A DNA stretch of 8,916 bases, from assembly GCA_024762375.1 (NCBI GenBank), contig JANTHQ010000054.1:1-8916 (forward strand), read 5' to 3'. Below, piece after piece: positions 1-6,607 of this stretch. Made by a program: the position numbers and the translations under genes. The stretch comes from Anaerolineaceae bacterium. Its GTDB lineage: Bacteria > Chloroflexota > Anaerolineae > 4572-78. Position 1 is the stretch's first letter. Every line of letters starts with the position of its first letter. A model generated the notes under the pieces. That model made no database searches and was not told the DNA's origin. It saw only the letters and a program-made list of their open reading frames with translations.

Positions 1-2034
1 ATTTTTGGTGGTGATTGCCAGTGTGCCGCCATCGGGCATGGCATCGCGGGCATTGACCGCCAAATTGACCACAATTTGTTCCAACTGTGTGGGGTCAATT
101 TTCACCCGCCACAAATTCCCGGCAAATTGCGTTTTCAGGCTGATATGGCTGCCCAAAATCGGGTCGAGCATTTTATTGATATCGGAAATCACGGTGTTCA
201 AATCGACCACTTGCGGATTGCTATCCTGTTTACGGCTGAACGACAGCAGGCGGTCAACCAAATCTGATGCACGCTGCCCGGTGTAGCGAATGCGGTCGGC
301 GAAATCGCGGCGGTGGTCATCTTCCGGTATCTGCTGCTGCAGCGCTTCGGCAAAACCGTTGATGGCGGTCAACAAATTGTTAAAATCGTGGGCAATCCCG
401 CTGGTCAATCTGCCGATAGCGTGCATTTTTTCAGCCTGATAATATTGTTGTTCCAACTGCAATTCGCGCGTCACATCGCGCTGGCTGCTGACAAAATTGA
501 CGATTTCGCCACGGTGATTGCGAATGGGTGTGATGGCGGTATCGCCGGTGAAGAATGAGCCATCTTTTTTGGGCACGGTGAGCCGCCCCTGCCAGCTATT
601 GCCCGCTTGCAACGATTTCCAGATGTCATCAAACAGAATGGCGGGATGTTTTTCGCTGCGGAACAAATCAATCAGCGCCGAACCGTTCACATCGCGGTTG
701 CGATAGCCGGTTATCTGCCGGAACGCGGGGTTGGTGTACACGATGTTTCCGGCTTCATCGGCAATAACCACGCTTTCGGTGGATTGCTCGATGGCGGCGC
801 TCAACTGGCGATGCTGCTCGTCGAGACGCGCCCGGGCGATTGCCAGCGAAACCTGCTCGGCGACACGCCACGCCAAATCGACTTCCGGGGCAGAAAATGT
901 GCGTGGTTCGTTATGCCACAACGACAAGCAGCCCACCACATCATCGTTGACGGTCAGCGGGATGAGCATGGCCGCAATGATACCGCGCTCGGTGATGAGC
1001 GGGTCATTTTTCAGGCGAACATCGGCAGTGACATTGTTGCTGATAACAGGCGCTTTGCTGTCCATCAGCAAACGCAGTGCGGAATATTTTTCCAGTTTGA
1101 GGGATGTTTCGGGCAACGGTGGCCGCCCCGTTGCCAAACACGCAGAGATAACATGGGCAACATCACCGGCATCATTGAACAAAAATGCAAAACCGTCGCT
1201 GGTATCAAAAGCCAAAGCCATCTCGCGGCATGCAATATCGAGAATGGCTTCCTGCCGCAAGCCGCGGGCGGTGGTAGATATGATGCGGTTCAGCAGGGTC
1301 AGTTCGCGGTTGCGCTGTCGAATCTGCGCTTCGGCTTTTTTGCGTTCCAGCACTTCGCCGCGCAACTCTTCGGCGTACACTTTCGTTTGCTCAAACGCCA
1401 TTTCCAATTGCTGAACATTTTCTTTTAACTGCGATTCCATCTGCGTGCGTTCGGCAATTTCGCGCTGCGCCTGCGAAAACAAACGGGCATTTTCCAGCGC
1501 AATTGCGGCGGCATTCATCAACGGGCGCAAATAGGTGATACTTTTTTCGGAGAATGCGTGGGGCACATCACCATCCAGCCGCAGTAGCCCCAGCACGGTA
1601 TTGCCCAAAGTAATGGGATACACCACGTGCGAGCGAACCCACTGAGTGTTTTTCTGCACCACCCAGCGCGGCTCTTGGTGGGTGTCGCCGATGAGCAGCG
1701 GCGTTCGCGAGCGCACCACCTCCGCATCGAGTGGAAATTCGGTGAGCGGCTGTACCAAATGTGCGATGGCCTGCTCGCTGCCAAAACTCTCGTACCCCTG
1801 CCAGCACGCGGTGCGCAAATTGTTTCCTTCCAGCAAAACGATGTGCGCCGTGCGATACGGCACCAATCGCCGGGCTTGCCGTAAAATTTCGTTCAGCACC
1901 GCCGTCGATTCCATTTGCGACGTGAGTGCCAACGTGACATCGGTCAGCGTTTCCGCAAATTCTCGCTGCTCACGTTCGGCCCGCAAAAGGTTTTGTTGCT
2001 CTTCATTCGTCAGTTGGGGGGTAGTTGGTGACAT
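1..2034 (-). CDS. Soluble GAF-GAF-PAS sensor histidine kinase (3' end cut by window edge)
   Basis: The minus strand reads open from ATG at 2034-2032 to base 1 as 678 codons without a stop; the rest of the gene lies beyond the window. Domains by eye: a GAF domain at about residues 26-182 (ends LENARLF), a charged coiled coil at 183-243, a second GAF domain at 245-402, a PAS domain at 411-522 (motifs VVIADEAGNIVYTNPAF and ITGY), a HisKA dimerisation domain with phospho-acceptor His549 in GIAHDFNNLLTAI, and the start of the HATPase domain with N-box Asn661 in NLAVNARDAMPDGG. The HDFNN form of the H-box is typical of a kinase subfamily often fused to a C-terminal receiver domain; whether that applies here cannot be seen. 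No signal peptide or membrane segment is visible, so a cytoplasmic sensor of small ligands or redox state is likely. AGAG at 2038-2041 may serve as a weak ribosome site. It is divergent from fliI, so a role in motility control is plausible but inferred. Confidence 0.94.
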   Translation of the reverse strand, partial: MSPTTPQLTNEEQQNLLRAEREQREFAETLTDVTLALTSQMESTAVLNEILRQARRLVPYRTAHIVLLEGNNLRTACWQGYESFGSEQAIAHLVQPLTEFPLDAEVVRSRTPLLIGDTHQEPRWVVQKNTQWVRSHVVYPITLGNTVLGLLRLDGDVPHAFSEKSITYLRPLMNAAAIALENARLFSQAQREIAERTQMESQLKENVQQLEMAFEQTKVYAEELRGEVLERKKAEAQIRQRNRELTLLNRIISTTARGLRQEAILDIACREMALAFDTSDGFAFLFNDAGDVAHVISACLATGRPPLPETSLKLEKYSALRLLMDSKAPVISNNVTADVRLKNDPLITERGIIAAMLIPLTVNDDVVGCLSLWHNEPRTFSAPEVDLAWRVAEQVSLAIARARLDEQHRQLSAAIEQSTESVVIADEAGNIVYTNPAFRQITGYRNRDVNGSALIDLFRSEKHPAILFDDIWKSLQAGNSWQGRLTVPKKDGSFFTGDTAITPIRNHRGEIVNFVSSQRDVTRELQLEQQYYQAEKMHAIGRLTSGIAHDFNNLLTAINGFAEALQQQIPEDDHRRDFADRIRYTGQRASDLVDRLLSFSRKQDSNPQVVDLNTVISDINKMLDPILGSHISLKTQFAGNLWRVKIDPTQLEQIVVNLAVNARDAMPDGGTLAITTKN

Positions 2035-2072
2035 TTTCTCTATTCCCGTCCCGAATAAACTTCATCGCTTTC

Positions 2073-2101
2073 AGTTTATCACACAGCCATAATCTGGTCA
2101 A
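2073..2101 (-). promoter_or_regulatory. Probable housekeeping-type promoter of the sensor kinase gene
   Basis: Read on the minus strand, TTGACC (plus 2096-2101) is followed after exactly 17 bases by TAAACT (plus 2073-2078), with TGA immediately upstream making an extended -10. The -35 matches the sigma-70 consensus at 5 of 6 positions and the -10 at 4 of 6. Transcription would start near 2066, leaving a leader of about 30 bases before the ATG at 2034. The -35 lies only 7 bases from the first TTTAC box of the divergent fliI array, so a protein on that array could affect both directions. The element is inferred from sequence alone. Confidence 0.5.
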
Positions 2102-2108
2102 CAAAGAA

Positions 2109-2147
2109 TTTACCATTCCTTTACGTCGCATTCACGCCAAATTTACT
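2109..2147 (+). promoter_or_regulatory. Four phased 11-bp TTTAC boxes upstream of fliI (putative activator operator)
   Basis: TTTACC starts at 2109, TTTACG at 2120, TTCACG at 2131 and TTTACT at 2142: four direct repeats with start-to-start distances of exactly 11 bp, which puts them on about one face of the helix. The same order, including the TTCAC variant in third place, is found upstream of fliK at 4986-5024. Direct repeats with 11-bp phasing ending at the -35 are the usual binding layout of OmpR/PhoB-family response regulators; the identity of the binder here is inference. The array lies between the divergent promoters of the sensor kinase and of fliI. Confidence 0.65.
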
Positions 2148-2174
2148 GAATTTCGGCGGCAATTGTGATACGCT
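2146..2174 (+). promoter_or_regulatory. Predicted promoter of the fliI operon (weak -35, extended -10)
   Basis: CTGAAT (2146-2151) is followed by a 17-base spacer and TACGCT (2169-2174), with TG at 2166-2167 giving an extended -10 of the form TGnTAnnnT. The longer string TTTACTGAA (2142-2150), then 12 bases, then TTGTGATA (2163-2170) is repeated with identical spacing before fliK, while the 12 bases between are unrelated, which argues for function rather than duplication. The poor -35 and -10 hexamers suggest dependence on an activator bound to the adjoining TTTAC array. Predicted start near 2181, giving a leader of about 44 bases to the ATG at 2225. I see no sigma-28 (TAAA-N15-GCCGATAA) or sigma-54 pattern. 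Confidence 0.55.
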
Positions 2175-2224
2175 GAGTGTGTATCGGGCCGAGTGCGTCC
2201 GCCATTAACAGTTTTAAAGCGACG

Positions 2225-3577
2225 ATGGATTTAGAAACCACCTTCCAAACCTATCAGAATGCAGTTGCAGACGTTCCCACCTTCATTCGCAGTGGACGGG
2301 TGACGCAGGTCATCGGGCTGACGATTGAAGCGCGGGGTTTGCACGCGCAAATCGGGCAGTTGTGTTACATCGTGTCGGACGACGGCAAAACCGAAACGCC
2401 TGCCGAAGTGATGGGGTTTCGCGATAACCGCACGCTGCTGATGCCCCTCGGCGAAATGCGCGGCATCGGCCCCGGAAACACCATCCGCGACAGCGGTTCG
2501 CTGTTCACCGTGCCGGTGGGCGATGCGCTGCTGGGGCGGGTGCTGAACGGGTTGGGCCAGCCGATTGATGGCAAAGGGCCGATTCACGCATCGGCGGCAT
2601 ACCCCGCCGCGGGTTCTGCGCCGCCGCCGTTGGGACGCATGCCCATCGCACATCCGCTGGAAACCGGCGTGCGCGCCATCGACGGATTTTTGACGGTGGG
2701 CAAAGGGCAGCGCATCGGGATTTTTGCCGGTAGCGGCGTGGGCAAAAGCACCATGATGGGCATGATTGCCCGCAATGCCAAAGCCGACATCAGCGTGATT
2801 GCGCTCATCGGCGAGCGCGGGCGCGAAGTGCAGGAATTCATCGAACGCGATTTGACAAATGTCGGGCTGGAACGGTCGGTAGTGGTGGTTTCGACCAGCG
2901 ACCAACCGGCACTGGTGCGATTGAAAGGGGCATGGGTGGCTACCGCCATCGCCGAATACTTCCGCGACCAGGGGGCAGATGTCACATTTATGATGGATTC
3001 GGTGACACGATTTGCGATGGCACAGCGCGAAATCGGGCTGGCCATTGGCGAACCACCGGCGATGAAAGGTTATACGCCATCGGTTTTCGCCCTGCTGCCG
3101 AAACTGCTGGAACGCACCGGCACGGGCAAACGCGGAACCATCACCGGCTTTTACACCGTGCTGGTGGAAAGTGATGACCTGACCGAACCGATAACCGACG
3201 CAGTGCGCTCCATTTTGGATGGACACATCGTCCTTTCGCGCGAGCTTGCGGCGCAAAACCACTATCCTGCCATTGATGTGCTGGAAAGCGTCAGCCGGGT
3301 GATGCCCGCCATCACCGATGAACAGCATCGCGCCGCCGCCAGCCAAATTCGAGATTTGATGGCAACGTACAACAAAGCCGCCGACCTCATCAATATCGGC
3401 GCGTATGTGGATGGCTCCAACCCTGCTATCGACCAAGCCATCGCCTTGATGCCGGAAATTCTGCAATTTCTGCGTCAAAAGGCGAACGACCCCACGCCGT
3501 ATCAACTGACACTGGAAAAATTGAAGGCAATCGCAGATGCCCAGCGACAAATTGCTGCGGAAAGGATTAACGCATGA
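2225..3577 (+). CDS. fliI: FliI, flagellum-specific export ATPase
   Basis: FliI hydrolyses ATP at the cytoplasmic base of the flagellum and helps drive rod, hook and filament subunits into the type III export gate. The 450-residue protein has the F1-beta-like layout: an N-terminal beta barrel (to about residue 95), Walker A AGSGVGKST at 168-176 (Lys174), GERGREV at 196-202 with the likely catalytic Glu197, a Walker B strand VTFMMDS with Asp258, and the ATP synthase alpha/beta signature PAIDVLESVS at 348-357. Length is normal for the family. The frame is also open to a GTG at 2177, but that lies upstream of the predicted transcription start and would add 16 unconserved residues, so ATG 2225 is preferred; no strong ribosome site precedes either. 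It is the first gene of the operon, with no fliH, fliG or fliF in front, unlike the common fliF-fliG-fliH-fliI order. The stop overlaps the fliJ start (ATGA). Confidence 0.97.
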   Translation: MDLETTFQTYQNAVADVPTFIRSGRVTQVIGLTIEARGLHAQIGQLCYIVSDDGKTETPAEVMGFRDNRTLLMPLGEMRGIGPGNTIRDSGSLFTVPVGDALLGRVLNGLGQPIDGKGPIHASAAYPAAGSAPPPLGRMPIAHPLETGVRAIDGFLTVGKGQRIGIFAGSGVGKSTMMGMIARNAKADISVIALIGERGREVQEFIERDLTNVGLERSVVVVSTSDQPALVRLKGAWVATAIAEYFRDQGADVTFMMDSVTRFAMAQREIGLAIGEPPAMKGYTPSVFALLPKLLERTGTGKRGTITGFYTVLVESDDLTEPITDAVRSILDGHIVLSRELAAQNHYPAIDVLESVSRVMPAITDEQHRAAASQIRDLMATYNKAADLINIGAYVDGSNPAIDQAIALMPEILQFLRQKANDPTPYQLTLEKLKAIADAQRQIAAERINA

Positions 3578-4035
3578 GCAAGCAAAATTCATTTCGGTTG
3601 CAATCTGTCTTAAATTACAAATCAAGTTTGGTGGATAGTCTGGAAACAGAATTTGCGCAGTTGCGTGCCCTGCAAAAAAGCGAAGAGGACGCGCTGGCAC
3701 ATTTGGAGACAATGGTTCAAGACCATACGGCCTCGCTGCAACGGCAGCAGAAAAATGGCGTGCTCGATTGTCAGACCATTGAATTGCACCAAAAATACCT
3801 GCATTTCTTGCACGCCCACGTCGAACGCCAAAAAATCCGTGTAGCAGAAACCAGGGCACAGGTAGAAACAAAACGCGAAGAACTGGTAAAAACCATGCAA
3901 GAGCAGAAAACGCTCGAAAAGTTGAAAGACCGGCATGTCGCCCGGGAACTGATTGAGCTCAATCGCCGCGAAGGGCGCATTGTGGACGATTTGGTCACCA
4001 CACGGTACGCTCGCGAAGGGTATTCCCATGCTTGA
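3574..4035 (+). CDS. fliJ: FliJ, flagellar export ATPase stalk / chaperone escort
   Basis: This 153-residue protein is almost wholly predicted coiled coil: charged heptads run from about residue 20 to 60 and 75 to 135, with a short break around NGVLD (61-65). The C-terminal segment LEKLKDRHVARELIELNRR (114-132) followed by a charged tail is the usual FliJ ending. FliJ sits in the centre of the FliI hexamer like the gamma subunit of F1, contacts the FlhA gate and recycles export chaperones. FliJ sequences diverge strongly, so the call rests on length, coiled coil and position directly after fliI. The ATG overlaps the fliI stop by 4 bases, with AAGGA at 3562-3566 as ribosome site, indicating translational coupling. 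Its own last 8 bases overlap the next gene. Confidence 0.88.
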   Translation: MSKQNSFRLQSVLNYKSSLVDSLETEFAQLRALQKSEEDALAHLETMVQDHTASLQRQQKNGVLDCQTIELHQKYLHFLHAHVERQKIRVAETRAQVETKREELVKTMQEQKTLEKLKDRHVARELIELNRREGRIVDDLVTTRYAREGYSHA

Positions 4036-4552
4036 TTCGATTATGTCTCAACTTCAGCGCACGCTGTATGAAAGTGTGCTATCAAAACTGCAGAGCACCT
4101 TAACCGGAAATCACTCGTCCGGCTATACCGGCGGCAATTTTTCGGCGCACGCCTCTGCATTCGACCAAATATTTTCCGATATTGCCGACCGTTACAACCT
4201 CGACCCGGCGCTGCTGAAAGCCGTCGCTCACGCTGAATCGAACTTTTCGCCCGATGCGATATCGCGGGCGGGGGCGAAAGGTATTATGCAACTGACCGAT
4301 GCTACAGCCAGCGCGCTCGGCGTCGCCAACGTTTTTAATCCGGTGGAGAATATCGAAGGTGGCGCAAAATATCTGCGCGCCATGCTCGACCGCTATCACG
4401 GCGATGTGTCGCTGGCGCTGGCGGCATACAATGCAGGCCCCGGCGCGGTCGATCGCTGGGGCGGATTGCCGCCATATCAAGAAACGCAAGCGTACATTCC
4501 GCGCGTGCTGAATCTGCGCCAGCAATATCAACAGCGAGAATGGACAGCATAG
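4028..4552 (+). CDS. Flagellar-operon lytic transglycosylase (SLT domain), no signal peptide
   Basis: Residues about 45-165 of 174 form a soluble lytic transglycosylase domain of the goose-lysozyme type. They carry catalytic Glu70 in VAHAESNFSP, the motif AGAKGIMQLT at 81-90, GGAKYLRAML at 111-120 and AAYNAGPGAV at 132-141. Such enzymes cleave the MurNAc-GlcNAc bond of peptidoglycan with formation of an anhydro end. Its place between fliJ and flgB suggests that it opens the wall for the rod, the job done by the glucosaminidase half of FlgJ in enterics and by SltF in Rhodobacter. The 40 residues before the domain are polar, Ser/Gly/Thr-rich and lack a hydrophobic core, so there is no Sec signal; export through the flagellar apparatus is the simple inference. 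ATG 4028 is chosen because AAGGG (4016-4020) precedes it at good spacing and it overlaps fliJ by 8 bases; an earlier in-frame ATG at 3953 lies deep inside fliJ. Confidence 0.92.
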   Translation: MLDSIMSQLQRTLYESVLSKLQSTLTGNHSSGYTGGNFSAHASAFDQIFSDIADRYNLDPALLKAVAHAESNFSPDAISRAGAKGIMQLTDATASALGVANVFNPVENIEGGAKYLRAMLDRYHGDVSLALAAYNAGPGAVDRWGGLPPYQETQAYIPRVLNLRQQYQQREWTA

Positions 4553-4565
4553 AAAGGGAGGCCCT

Positions 4566-4982
4566 ATGGCTGGCATTGTCAACGACCCAACCCTGAAAAT
4601 TTTGGCGTATGCCCTCGACGGGCTGTCTACCCGGCAAAAAGCGATTGCCAACAATGTGGCAAATGTGGACACACCGGGCTACAAAGCCGAGCGCGTTCAG
4701 TTTGAAGACCAGCTTCAAGCTGCCCTGCGCCAAAACGATAGCAGCGGCGGATTGCCGCTCAAAACGACCGACACCCGGCATTTGGGCCATGTCGCGCCCT
4801 TCGAACCGCGCGGCATCACCATCACCACCCAAAACAACACTATGCGCAACGACGGCAACAGTGTGGATATCGATTTGGAAATGACCGAACTCGCCGAAAC
4901 CACCGTTCGTTTTCAAGCGCTGTCACAACTCACCGGTATGAAAATATCGCTGCTGAAAAACATCATCCGCGAAAGCCGGTAA
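4566..4982 (+). CDS. flgB: FlgB, flagellar basal-body rod protein
   Basis: The 138-residue protein has both halves of a FlgB rod subunit. The N-terminal rod motif at about 14-41 includes ALDGLSTRQKAIANNVANVD followed by TPGYKA. The C-terminal helix begins at NSVDIDLEMTELA (98-110) and continues with FQALSQLTGMKISLLK, the typical FlgB ending. Length matches the family (about 130-140). FlgB is the proximal rod component, exported by the type III apparatus and stacked next to FliE at the MS ring; no signal peptide is expected or seen. A strong ribosome site, GGGAGG at 4556-4561, begins just after the stop of the preceding gene. The usual partners flgC and fliE do not follow; instead the gene ends the first operon, and a new promoter region begins at 4983. 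Confidence 0.95.
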   Translation: MAGIVNDPTLKILAYALDGLSTRQKAIANNVANVDTPGYKAERVQFEDQLQAALRQNDSSGGLPLKTTDTRHLGHVAPFEPRGITITTQNNTMRNDGNSVDIDLEMTELAETTVRFQALSQLTGMKISLLKNIIRESR

Positions 4983-4985
4983 CTT

Positions 4986-5024
4986 TTTACGCTGTTTTTA
5001 CGCATCCTTCACACGCACTTTACT
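4986..5024 (+). promoter_or_regulatory. Four phased 11-bp TTTAC boxes upstream of fliK (second copy of the operator)
   Basis: TTTACG starts at 4986 and 4997, TTCACA at 5008 and TTTACT at 5019, again exactly 11 bp apart. The first two boxes are embedded in a perfect 9-bp direct repeat, TTTTTACGC (4984-4992 and 4995-5003). The bases between boxes differ from the copy before fliI, while box order and phase are identical. A shared DNA-binding activator for the two flagellar operons is the simplest reading. Confidence 0.65.
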
Positions 5025-5037
5025 GAAACGTGCGTGT
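5011..5037. repeat. Perfect 8-bp inverted repeat over the last TTTAC box
   Basis: ACACGCAC (5011-5018) and GTGCGTGT (5030-5037) are perfect reverse complements around an 11-base centre that contains the last TTTAC box and the putative -35. It could be a dimeric repressor operator, or in read-through transcripts from flgB a hairpin that weakly ends the first operon; no clear U-run follows. The copy before fliI has a weaker counterpart around the same centre (AAATT and AATTT at 2140-2144 and 2149-2153). Confidence 0.5.
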
Positions 5038-5051
5038 GTTTGTGATAGAGT
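5023..5051 (+). promoter_or_regulatory. Predicted promoter of the fliK-flgE operon
   Basis: CTGAAA (5023-5028), a 17-base spacer and TAGAGT (5046-5051), with TG at 5043-5044 as extended -10, repeat the geometry of the fliI promoter. The -35 matches the sigma-70 consensus at 4 of 6 positions and the -10 at 4 of 6, so it is somewhat better than the fliI copy. Predicted transcription start near 5058, just in front of a hairpin in the leader. Confidence 0.55.
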
Positions 5052-5062
5052 ACAGTCAGCCA

Positions 5063-5085
5063 CTATCTGCCGCCACAGCAGATAG
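5063..5085 (+). promoter_or_regulatory. Leader hairpin at the predicted 5' end of the fliK transcript
   Basis: CTATCTGC (5063-5070) and GCAGATAG (5078-5085) form a perfect 8-bp stem with a 7-base loop. It would start about 5 bases after the predicted transcription start, the position where 5' hairpins commonly protect messages from decay. The ribosome site AAAGGAGGTGA (5103-5113) lies free downstream and is an unusually long match to the 16S 3' end, so a high translation rate for fliK is likely. Confidence 0.55.
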
Positions 5086-5119
5086 CCGCACATTCCAAAA
5101 AGAAAGGAGGTGAAACACA

Positions 5120-6592
5120 ATGGACGGAATTAATGTGGAAGCATTGCTCAGCACGCTGATGCCGATGAATTTCACACCACAGTCGGGGGGCGCACAAGCC
5201 GCCACCGGCACCGACAGTCTGTTTTTGAACCTGCTGCAATCGTTTGCCGAAAGTACCGGCGGCGAAGCAGCTGCAGAAGTTGCACAAACCGGCGCATCGC
5301 CCGGAAACTGGCTGGCAACACTTTTCGGGCTGTTGGCGCCCAGCGGCGCACCGAACAACCTGCTACCGACGCCGGACTCCTCTGGAGAAGCGTCTGACGG
5401 AACGGATGAAACCGTTTCGCTCACAAATATGATGGCGGCGATTCAAGCGCTGGCCGGTGAAAATGCGGGCGGCACACTAACCGCCGAGCAAATGATGGAA
5501 GCCATCGCTCAATCGGCAGAAGATACCCTGCTTGCCACCGATGGCTCGCTGCCGTTGAGCACAAACGACACCGCAACGAAAAAATCGCTGGACGTGATGG
5601 TCGCCGAGTTGGGGCTGGCGCAAAATCCGGCTATGCTCGCTGCGCTGGCACAGTTGCAGCAGCAAACGCAAACAGCCGTCGAAGCGGGTGGTAATGTCGC
5701 AGCAACCGGCACACAACACACCGACCCATCGCCATTAGCGGCAGTGATGGCTCAATTAACGGGCGAATCCAAAGCCCCGAAAACTACCGCGCAGCCCACC
5801 CAAACCGATACCGCGCCTGCCAACACCGTCGCCACCGAAGCCAAACCGGCAAGCGTTGCCCCCGCCGTGTCCACTGCCGCCAAACCCGCAGCCGAACCGG
5901 CTGTGATGTTCGACAAAGCGCTGAATACCGCGCAAGCACAAAACGCACAGACATCACCCACCACCCAAAACACGCAACCGTCACCCGCGGCAAGCACAGT
6001 TCCTGCCGCCGAAATGAGCAGCACACACACCGAACCCGCATCCGGCGAAAAAGCAATGGTACTGCCCGCCGGTGCGCCACCACTGACCGCGCCGCAAACA
6101 TCATCGGCGCCGGCAGTTTCTGCCCCCGCAGCGCCGGCTGTTCCACAGCACCCGGCTCTGCCCAACATTCCCGCACTGCATCAACTGGCAGACACCATTT
6201 CGGTGCTGAAACAAAACGGACAGACCGCCGTGCGGTTGCACCTGCATCCCGAATCGCTGGGGCAAGTGCTGGTTCAAATGCACGTGCACAACGGCGACAT
6301 CACCGTGCAATTGCTGACAGAAACGGGGAAAGCCCAGTCGCTCATTCAAAACCACCTGCCGGAACTGAAAGCAGCATTTTCGGCACAGGGATTGACCACC
6401 GGCGGGCTGGATGTGTCGGTGGGCAGTGATGCTTCTGCTTTCGCCGCACCACAGCGGCAGAATTTCAACTGGCAGACAGACTCGCGCAAGCCCGCACCAG
6501 CCACCACAGTGGATGGCGTGAGCGATATGGACACCGCCCCCAAAACCCGGCTCAATCGCCGGTTATCCGGGCGAATTGATTATCAAATTTGA
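5120..6592 (+). CDS. fliK: FliK, flagellar hook-length control protein
   Basis: The 490-residue protein has the three-part FliK layout. The N-terminal part (about 1-175) is moderately ordered with Ala/Leu-rich stretches. The middle (about 178-350) is low-complexity, rich in Ala, Thr, Pro and Gln, and fits the extended molecular ruler. The C-terminal hook-length domain (about 353-435) contains QTAVRLHLHPESLGQVLVQM and ends near GLDVSVGSD; it acts on FlhB to switch export from hook to filament subunits. The last 50 residues are polar and basic. There is no Sec signal, as expected for a type III substrate. Only the C-terminal domain is conserved in sequence across the family; the rest is called by composition and by position before flgD. 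ATG 5120 is fixed by the strong ribosome site ending 7-9 bases upstream. The stop lies just before the flgD ribosome site. Confidence 0.92.
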   Translation: MDGINVEALLSTLMPMNFTPQSGGAQAATGTDSLFLNLLQSFAESTGGEAAAEVAQTGASPGNWLATLFGLLAPSGAPNNLLPTPDSSGEASDGTDETVSLTNMMAAIQALAGENAGGTLTAEQMMEAIAQSAEDTLLATDGSLPLSTNDTATKKSLDVMVAELGLAQNPAMLAALAQLQQQTQTAVEAGGNVAATGTQHTDPSPLAAVMAQLTGESKAPKTTAQPTQTDTAPANTVATEAKPASVAPAVSTAAKPAAEPAVMFDKALNTAQAQNAQTSPTTQNTQPSPAASTVPAAEMSSTHTEPASGEKAMVLPAGAPPLTAPQTSSAPAVSAPAAPAVPQHPALPNIPALHQLADTISVLKQNGQTAVRLHLHPESLGQVLVQMHVHNGDITVQLLTETGKAQSLIQNHLPELKAAFSAQGLTTGGLDVSVGSDASAFAAPQRQNFNWQTDSRKPAPATTVDGVSDMDTAPKTRLNRRLSGRIDYQI

Positions 6593-6607
6593 TGAAAGGA
6601 GGTTTTT

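Noticed and set aside
607..1428. 273-codon plus-strand open frame within the sensor kinase region
   Set aside because: The minus strand encodes clear GAF, PAS and HisKA motifs over the same bases, so this frame is a shadow with no recognisable motif.
2177..2224. GTG start extending FliI by 16 residues
   Set aside because: It falls upstream of the predicted transcription start, has no ribosome site, and the added residues do not resemble any FliI N-terminus.
2231..3871. 546-codon open frame on the minus strand across fliI and fliJ
   Set aside because: It is the antisense shadow of the well-conserved fliI and fliJ. Its product is His/Arg/Gly-rich with no domain, and it ignores the real gene boundary.
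3953..4027. Upstream in-frame ATG extending the transglycosylase by 25 residues
   Set aside because: It lies inside the conserved C-terminus of fliJ without a ribosome site, whereas ATG 4028 has AAGGG at good spacing and a short overlap typical of this operon.
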